A DNA stretch of 64,000 nucleotides from Streptomyces sp. CC208A (lineage in GTDB: Bacteria > Actinomycetota > Actinomycetes > Streptomycetales > Streptomycetaceae). The stretch covers positions 124,001 to 188,000 of the forward strand of contig NZ_JASCXN010000007.1 of the NCBI RefSeq assembly GCF_030010625.1. Direction: 5' to 3'. Below are positions 60,359-64,000 of this stretch, piece by piece (the stretch's first letter is position 1; each line of letters opens with the position of its first letter). Position numbers and translations under genes: made by a program. Under the pieces are notes generated by a model, which was given only the letters and a program-made list of their open reading frames with translations, ran no database searches and was not told the DNA's origin.

Positions 60359-60835
60359 CTAGGAGGCGCCCTGGTTCTCCTTGCGCAGCGGGAGGAGGCG
60401 GGAGCCGGCCATGCTCTCGCCGATGACGTCGTCGGGGTTGGACAGGACGCAGGTCTCCAGGGAGAGGCAGCCGCAGCCGATGCAGTCCGTCAGGTGGTCG
60501 CGGAGCCGGCCGAGCTGCTTGATGCGGTCGTCGAGCTCGGTGCGCCAGGCGGCGGAGAGCCGGGACCAGTCCTCGCGGGTCGGGGTGCGCTCCTCCGGAA
60601 GCGCGGAGAGGGCCTCGCGGATGGTGGCGAGGGGGATGCCGACGCGCTGGGCGGCGCGGATGAAGGCGACCCGCCGCAGGGCGTCACGCCCGTACCGGCG
60701 CTGGTTGCCGGCGGTGCGGCGGCTGCTGATGAGCCCCTTGGCCTCGTAGAAGTGGAGGGCGGAGACGGCGGCGCCGCTGCGGGCGGAGAGCTGGCCGACG
60801 GTGAGTTCGTGGATCTTCTCTGGAATCTGCGGCAC
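60359..60835 (-). CDS. soxR: SoxR redox-sensing regulator
   Basis: A 158-residue MerR-family sensor of redox-active compounds. GTG 60835 gives [20 protein letters not shown]. The DNA-binding helix-turn-helix ([24 protein letters not shown]) is N-terminal, and the [2Fe-2S] ligands are Cys118, Cys121, Cys123 and Cys129 ([13 protein letters not shown]-x2-C-x-C-x5-C). In Streptomyces it activates efflux and oxidoreductase genes in response to actinorhodin-like pigments. It is divergent from the MaoC gene. No target is in the window. Confidence 0.94.
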   Translation of the reverse strand: MPQIPEKIHELTVGQLSARSGAAVSALHFYEAKGLISSRRTAGNQRRYGRDALRRVAFIRAAQRVGIPLATIREALSALPEERTPTREDWSRLSAAWRTELDDRIKQLGRLRDHLTDCIGCGCLSLETCVLSNPDDVIGESMAGSRLLPLRKENQGAS

Positions 60836-60887
60836 CCCTCGAACCCTAACTGGTCCGTTGACAGCGCGACCCTCACCCCACATGCTG

Positions 60888-60901
60888 AGCAAGCGCTTGG
60901 A
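60888..60901. promoter_or_regulatory. KstR2-like operator upstream of maoC
   Basis: AGCAAGCGCTTGGA lies 41 bases before the MaoC start; it resembles the motif AnCAAGnnCTTGnT known for KstR2-type TetR regulators. The surrounding 17-mer GCTGAGCAAGCGCTTGG recurs with one change upstream of the TetR gene at 62125-62141. Confidence 0.75.
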
Positions 60902-60941
60902 CACAAACCGTTCGGTATGCCGTAGAGAAGGGACCAGGGAC

Positions 60942-61403
60942 ATGGCCGAGCCGAGGATCTTCACCTCCGCAGAGGAACTGCGCGCGGGGGTCGGCGAGCA
61001 GCTGGGGCACAGCGACTGGCTGGAGATCGACCAGAAGAGGATCGACCTCTTCGCCGAGGCCACCGGCGACCACCAGTGGATCCACGTGGACCCCGAGCGT
61101 GCCGCCTCGGGCCCCTTCGGCTCGACGATCGCCCACGGCTATCTGACCCTCTCCCTGCTGCCGCTGTTCGTGCCGCAGGTGCTGCGGGTCGAGGGCATGA
61201 AGATGGGTCTCAACTACGGCACGGAGAAGGTGCGCTTCCCCGCGCCGGTGCCGGTCGGCTCGCGGCTGCGGGCCACGGCGGTGCTGACGAAGGTGGAGGA
61301 GGCCGGCGGCGGGGTGCAGGTCACCGCGAAGGTGACCGTGGAGCGCGAGGGCGGCGACAAGCCGGTGTGCGTCGCGGAGTCGGTCTCGCGCTACTACTTC
61401 TGA
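60942..61403 (+). CDS. MaoC-like enoyl-CoA hydratase
   Basis: A 153-residue single hot-dog-domain hydratase (R-specific enoyl-CoA hydratase). ATG 60942 ([32 protein letters not shown]). The hydratase motif is [20 protein letters not shown] with Asp43 and His48, and [15 protein letters not shown] follows. It hydrates trans-2-enoyl-CoA in lipid breakdown or polyketide-type pathways. It is controlled by a candidate TetR operator and is convergent with the TetR gene; the stop region contains a 26-bp direct repeat. Confidence 0.92.
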   Translation: MAEPRIFTSAEELRAGVGEQLGHSDWLEIDQKRIDLFAEATGDHQWIHVDPERAASGPFGSTIAHGYLTLSLLPLFVPQVLRVEGMKMGLNYGTEKVRFPAPVPVGSRLRATAVLTKVEEAGGGVQVTAKVTVEREGGDKPVCVAESVSRYYF

Positions 61404-61454
61404 GCACTGCCCCCGGGCACTACTTCTGGGCACCGCCTCCGTGCGCTACTTCTG
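61394..61454. repeat. 26-bp-period direct repeat across two stop codons
   Basis: CTACTTCTG recurs at 61394, 61420 and 61446, exactly 26 bases apart, with related flanks (GGGCAC-CGCC). The first copy ends the maoC gene and the third forms the end of the TetR gene. Confidence 0.7.
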
Positions 61455-62078
61455 GGCCCGGTGTCCCACCATGCGGAGCACGAGGTCGGCGTAGAGCGCG
61501 CCGACCCCGTCGGGCGTCCGGCGGCCCCGGGGATTGAACCAGCGGGCCACGTCGATGCAGAGGGAGAGCACGGCGACGGTGGTGCCCGGCGGGTCCTCCA
61601 CGGCGAACTCGCCGGTCGCCACGCCCTCCTCGATGATCCGGCGCACGGTGGCGTCGGTCTCGCGGCGCAGTTCCACGATCTCGGTGCGGTGCTCGGGGCC
61701 GAGCGCGTCCAGCTCGTACTGGACGACCCGGGCGGTGGTGTGGTGCTCGGCGTGCCAGCGGACGAAGGAGCGCACGGCGTCGGCGAGCCGGTCGGCGGCG
61801 GAGCCCTCACGGGTCTCGGCGGCCCGGAGGATCTCCAGGGCCTTGTCGTGGCCGATGCGGCTGATCCGGTGGAGCAGCTCCTCCTTGGTCTTGTAGTGGA
61901 TGTAGAGCGCGGCCGGACTCATCCCGGCGCGGCCGGCGATGTCGCGGGTGGTGGTGGCGTGGTAGCCGCGTTCGGCGAAGGCCTCGACGGCCGCGACCAG
62001 CAGCCTCCGGGCGGCCTCGGGCGTGACCTCACCCCAGGGCACGTCCTCGCCGCCGGGCGTCTGCTCCGCCGTGCTCAT
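61446..62078 (-). CDS. TetR-family regulator
   Basis: A 210-residue TetR/AcrR repressor. ATG 62078 (STAEQTPGGEDVPWGEVTPEAARRLLVAAVEAFAERGYHATTTRDI) has GGAGGAG upstream. The HTH is TRDIAGRAGMSPAALYIHYKTKEELLHRIS, and the C-terminal domain (...GEFAVEDPPGTTVAVLSLCIDVARWFNPRGRRTPDGVG) resembles KstR2/FadR-type lipid regulators. The 17-mer at 62125-62141 just before its start matches the one before maoC, so it likely regulates both genes. Confidence 0.93.
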   Translation of the reverse strand: MSTAEQTPGGEDVPWGEVTPEAARRLLVAAVEAFAERGYHATTTRDIAGRAGMSPAALYIHYKTKEELLHRISRIGHDKALEILRAAETREGSAADRLADAVRSFVRWHAEHHTTARVVQYELDALGPEHRTEIVELRRETDATVRRIIEEGVATGEFAVEDPPGTTVAVLSLCIDVARWFNPRGRRTPDGVGALYADLVLRMVGHRAQK

Positions 62079-62128
62079 CCCACACTCCTCCTCGGACCGG
62101 TCGGGACGAACACCATACAACGAAGCTG

Positions 62129-62142
62129 AGCAAGCGCTTAGA
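62129..62142. promoter_or_regulatory. KstR2-like operator upstream of the TetR gene
   Basis: AGCAAGCGCTTAGA, one base different from the maoC site over the core 12, lies 50 bases before the TetR start, inside the spacer facing the YiaA/YiaB gene. It suggests autoregulation. Confidence 0.75.
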
Positions 62143-62173
62143 GCTTCTGTCGGACCCAGGGCCTCCGCCGGGC

Positions 62174-62464
62174 TCAGAGCTTCTGCTGGAAGGGGTCGTG
62201 CTCGGCGAGGAGCTTCTCCAGGCGCGCCTGGTCCACCCGGCTGACGATCCGCTCCGACTCCTGCCGGTCGCGGACCACCTTGGCGAGGGTGAAGGCGGAG
62301 GTGGTGAGGTAGAGGACGGAGACCGCGAGGAAGGCGCGCACCCAGGCGCTCGCCTCCAGCTGGTAGATCCCGATGCCGACGGCGGCGAGGGCGACCGCGA
62401 AGGAGGCGACGGCCTGCGCGTGGTAGGCGCTGGTGTTCTGCTGCTTGACCTGTGACTCGCTCAT
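62174..62464 (-). CDS. YiaA/YiaB-family small membrane protein
   Basis: A 96-residue inner-membrane protein with two hydrophobic helices separated by a short loop (AVASFAVALAAVGIGIYQL and VRAFLAVSVLYLTTSAFTLAKVV), the YiaA/YiaB two-helix form. ATG 62464 (SESQVKQQNTSAYHAQAVASF). Function unknown. It lies between the acyl-CoA dehydrogenase and the TetR gene. Confidence 0.85.
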   Translation of the reverse strand: MSESQVKQQNTSAYHAQAVASFAVALAAVGIGIYQLEASAWVRAFLAVSVLYLTTSAFTLAKVVRDRQESERIVSRVDQARLEKLLAEHDPFQQKL

Positions 62465-62538
62465 GCGGAAAAGCATCGGGTGGATGTGGCCGACGCCACA
62501 TCCGCCCGGATACTCAGAAAACGCCTGGGGCGCGGAAC

Positions 62539-63690
62539 TCAGAAGGCGGAGACCCCCGTGAGCGCCCGGCCGATGATGAGCTTCTGGATCTGGCTGGTGC
62601 CCTCGTAGAGGGTCATCACGCGGGCGTCCCGCAGCAGCTTGCCGACCGGGTACTCGTCGATGTAGCCGTAGCCGCCGAAGACCTGGAGGGCGTTGCTCGC
62701 GGCGCGGACGGCGGCCTCGGAGGCGTACAGCTTGGCCTTGGAGGCGGCGGTGGCGAAGTCCTCGCCCCGGTCGATCAGGTCGGCGACCCGCCAGGTCAGC
62801 AGCCGGGCCGCGTCCACGTCGACGGCGATGTCGCTGAGGAGTTCCTGGACGAGCTGGTACGAGGCGATGGGCTTTCCGAACTGCTCGCGCTCGCCCGCGT
62901 ACCGCACGGCGGCGTCGAGGGCGGCCTGGGCGATGCCGACGCAGCCGGCGGCGACCGACATGCGGCCCTTGGCGAGGGCGGACATGGCGACGGAGAAGCC
63001 CTTCCCCTCGGGACCAAGCAGCGCGGAGGCCGGGACGCGCACGCCCTCCAGGGCAAGTTCGGCGGTGGCCTGGCCGCGCAGGCCGAGTTTGCCGTGGACG
63101 GGGCGGCGGGTGAGGCCGGGGGTGTCGGCGGGGACGAGGAAGGCGGAGACGCCCCGGTGCCCGGGGGTGTCGCCGGTGCGGGCGAAGAGCAGGACGACGT
63201 CGGCCCAGGTGCCGTTGGTGATGAACATCTTGGCGCCGTCGATCACGTAGTCGCCGCCGTCGCGGACGGCGCGGGTGCCGAGGTTGCCCGCGTCGGAGCC
63301 GGTGCCGGGCTCGGTGAGGCCGAAGCAGCCGAGGGCGTCGCCGGAGGCGAGCCCGGGCAGCCAGGTCCGCTTCTGCTCCTCGGTGCCCCAGGACGCGATG
63401 GTCTTGGCGACGAGTCCGAGGGAGACGGAGACGATGCCGCGCACGGAGGAGTCGCCGCGTCCGAGTTCCTCGGTGACGAGGCAGTACGTGAGGTGGTCGC
63501 CGCCCGAACCGCCGTACTCCTCGGGGAGGGTGAGCCCGAGGAAGCCGAGGGCGCCGAGCTTCTTGACGATCCCCCGGTCCACCTCCTCGGCGCGGTCCCA
63601 CGCGGCCGCGTGCGGGGTGACCTCGCGTGCGACGAAGTCCTCGGCGAGCCGCCGTACGTCCTCCTGCTCCTCGCTCAGCGCCAGATCCAC
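62539..63690 (-). CDS. Acyl-CoA dehydrogenase
   Basis: A 383-residue FAD-linked short/medium-chain acyl-CoA dehydrogenase. GTG 63690 has GAGGTGG upstream. Motifs are CFGLTEPGTGSDAGNLGTRA, AKMFITNGTWADV, and the C-terminal REQFGKPIASYQLVQ, FGGYGYIDEYPVGKLLRDARVMTLYEGTSQIQKLIIGRAL, in which the Glu of YEGT is the catalytic base. It is a beta-oxidation-type enzyme. It is divergent from another TetR gene, its likely regulator. Confidence 0.94.
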   Translation of the reverse strand: MDLALSEEQEDVRRLAEDFVAREVTPHAAAWDRAEEVDRGIVKKLGALGFLGLTLPEEYGGSGGDHLTYCLVTEELGRGDSSVRGIVSVSLGLVAKTIASWGTEEQKRTWLPGLASGDALGCFGLTEPGTGSDAGNLGTRAVRDGGDYVIDGAKMFITNGTWADVVLLFARTGDTPGHRGVSAFLVPADTPGLTRRPVHGKLGLRGQATAELALEGVRVPASALLGPEGKGFSVAMSALAKGRMSVAAGCVGIAQAALDAAVRYAGEREQFGKPIASYQLVQELLSDIAVDVDAARLLTWRVADLIDRGEDFATAASKAKLYASEAAVRAASNALQVFGGYGYIDEYPVGKLLRDARVMTLYEGTSQIQKLIIGRALTGVSAF

Positions 63691-63719
63691 GGTGCCACCT
63701 CACCCCTCCACTTAATTAC

Positions 63720-63738
63720 CACTGCTAGTTTTTCAGTG
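63720..63738. promoter_or_regulatory. Inverted repeat in the acyl-CoA dehydrogenase/TetR spacer
   Basis: CACTG at 63720-63724 and CAGTG at 63734-63738 flank the AT-rich CTAGTTTTT. It lies in the 67-base divergent spacer, so it is a candidate operator-promoter element for both genes. Confidence 0.4.
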
Positions 63739-63757
63739 CAGGCCTACTATGTGCGCC

Positions 63758-64000
63758 ATGGCCCGACCGCGCAAGCCCCTGCTCAGCCGAGACCGCATCG
63801 TCGAGACGGCGGGCAGGCTCGTGGACGAGGAGGGCCTGGACGCCCTCTCGACCCGTCGGCTCGCGGCCGAACTCGGGGTGAGCGGGCCCTCGCTCTACAA
63901 CCACTTCCGCACGAAGGACGAGATCCTGGACGCGGTCGCGGACGCGGTGAGCGCCAAGATCGACCTGTCGATGTTCGATCCTGACGACCCCCGGGACTGG
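63758..64000 (+). CDS. TetR-family regulator, 3' end outside the window
   Basis: The first 81 residues of a TetR/AcrR repressor, starting at ATG 63758 (ARPRKPLLSRDRIVETAGRLVDEEGLDALSTRRLAAELGV). The HTH LAAELGVSGPSLYNHFRTKDEILDAV is complete. The C-terminal ligand domain lies past base 64000; the visible start resembles the TetR_C class. It is divergent from the acyl-CoA dehydrogenase gene and probably represses it. Confidence 0.92.
   Translation, partial: MARPRKPLLSRDRIVETAGRLVDEEGLDALSTRRLAAELGVSGPSLYNHFRTKDEILDAVADAVSAKIDLSMFDPDDPRDW

Overview
This window is chromosomal DNA from a Streptomyces or very close actinomycete. The evidence is very high GC with strong third-position bias, many GTG starts, a complete Pup-proteasome locus, mycothiol genes (mshC, mscR), chaplins, a GylR-type glycerol operon and several F420/LLM and TetR genes. 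From memory, the gene order closely follows the S. coelicolor core region from the proteasome genes through metH, gylR-glpFKD, mshC and chpC/chpH. I see no prophage, insertion sequence, CRISPR array or biosynthetic cluster. Most of the window is ordinary core chromosome, and the less usual material is concentrated to the right of about 48 kb.

Layout. 0-5.4 kb: arc-dop-pup-prcB-prcA on the minus strand (targeted protein degradation), cut off inside prcA. 5.6-10.7 kb: a ferredoxin, a small exported protein, trmI, a CBS-containing M50 protease, a RecB-like Fe-S nuclease and an orphan response regulator. 10.7-15.3 kb: two tandem peptide-type ABC binding lipoproteins without transporter genes, a 0.57 kb non-coding gap and a HAD phosphatase. 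15.4-24.2 kb: metH, then gylR and glpF-glpK-glpD for glycerol uptake and catabolism, with a shared candidate operator. 24.4-29.1 kb: a PAC2 protein and the minus-strand set phosphatase-DUF3090-SCO1664 kinase-like-mshC. 29.2-36.5 kb: CorA, a ferritin-like protein, an LLM oxidoreductase, an aldo/keto reductase and a RecD2-like protein that has lost its ATPase motifs. 36.5-39.5 kb: chpC and chpH, an M20 peptidase and tRNA-Leu(GAG). 39.6-46.9 kb: an RluA enzyme, mscR with a metallo-beta-lactamase partner, an amino-acid permease and the gluconate genes gntR/gntK/gntP. 47-64 kb: flavoprotein, Nudix, DUF202 pair, lipid-type genes (acyl-CoA dehydrogenases, MaoC, SDR, phosphotransferase) with TetR regulators, a NamZ-like muramidase, and an unexplained trio (alpha/beta hydrolase, zinc-ribbon protein, BKACE-like protein with a broken metal site).

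How the genes work together. Pup is ligated to proteins by PafA (not in the window), removed by Dop, and pupylated proteins are unfolded by ARC into the PrcAB core. The gyl locus is a coherent regulator-facilitator-kinase-dehydrogenase pathway. Mycothiol made with MshC is the cofactor for MscR, so the window holds both a synthesis step and a formaldehyde-detoxification use. Two separate pairs of matching inverted repeats near TetR genes at 52-56 kb and 61-62 kb suggest small local lipid or CoA regulons.

The strongest candidates for new biology are: the conserved kinase-like/DUF3090/phosphatase set beside mshC; the pseudo-helicase derived from RecD2; the BKACE homologue with Arg-x-Arg in place of the metal-binding His-x-His; and the TetR operator pairs. 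All functional statements rest on reading motifs by eye. No database search was run.
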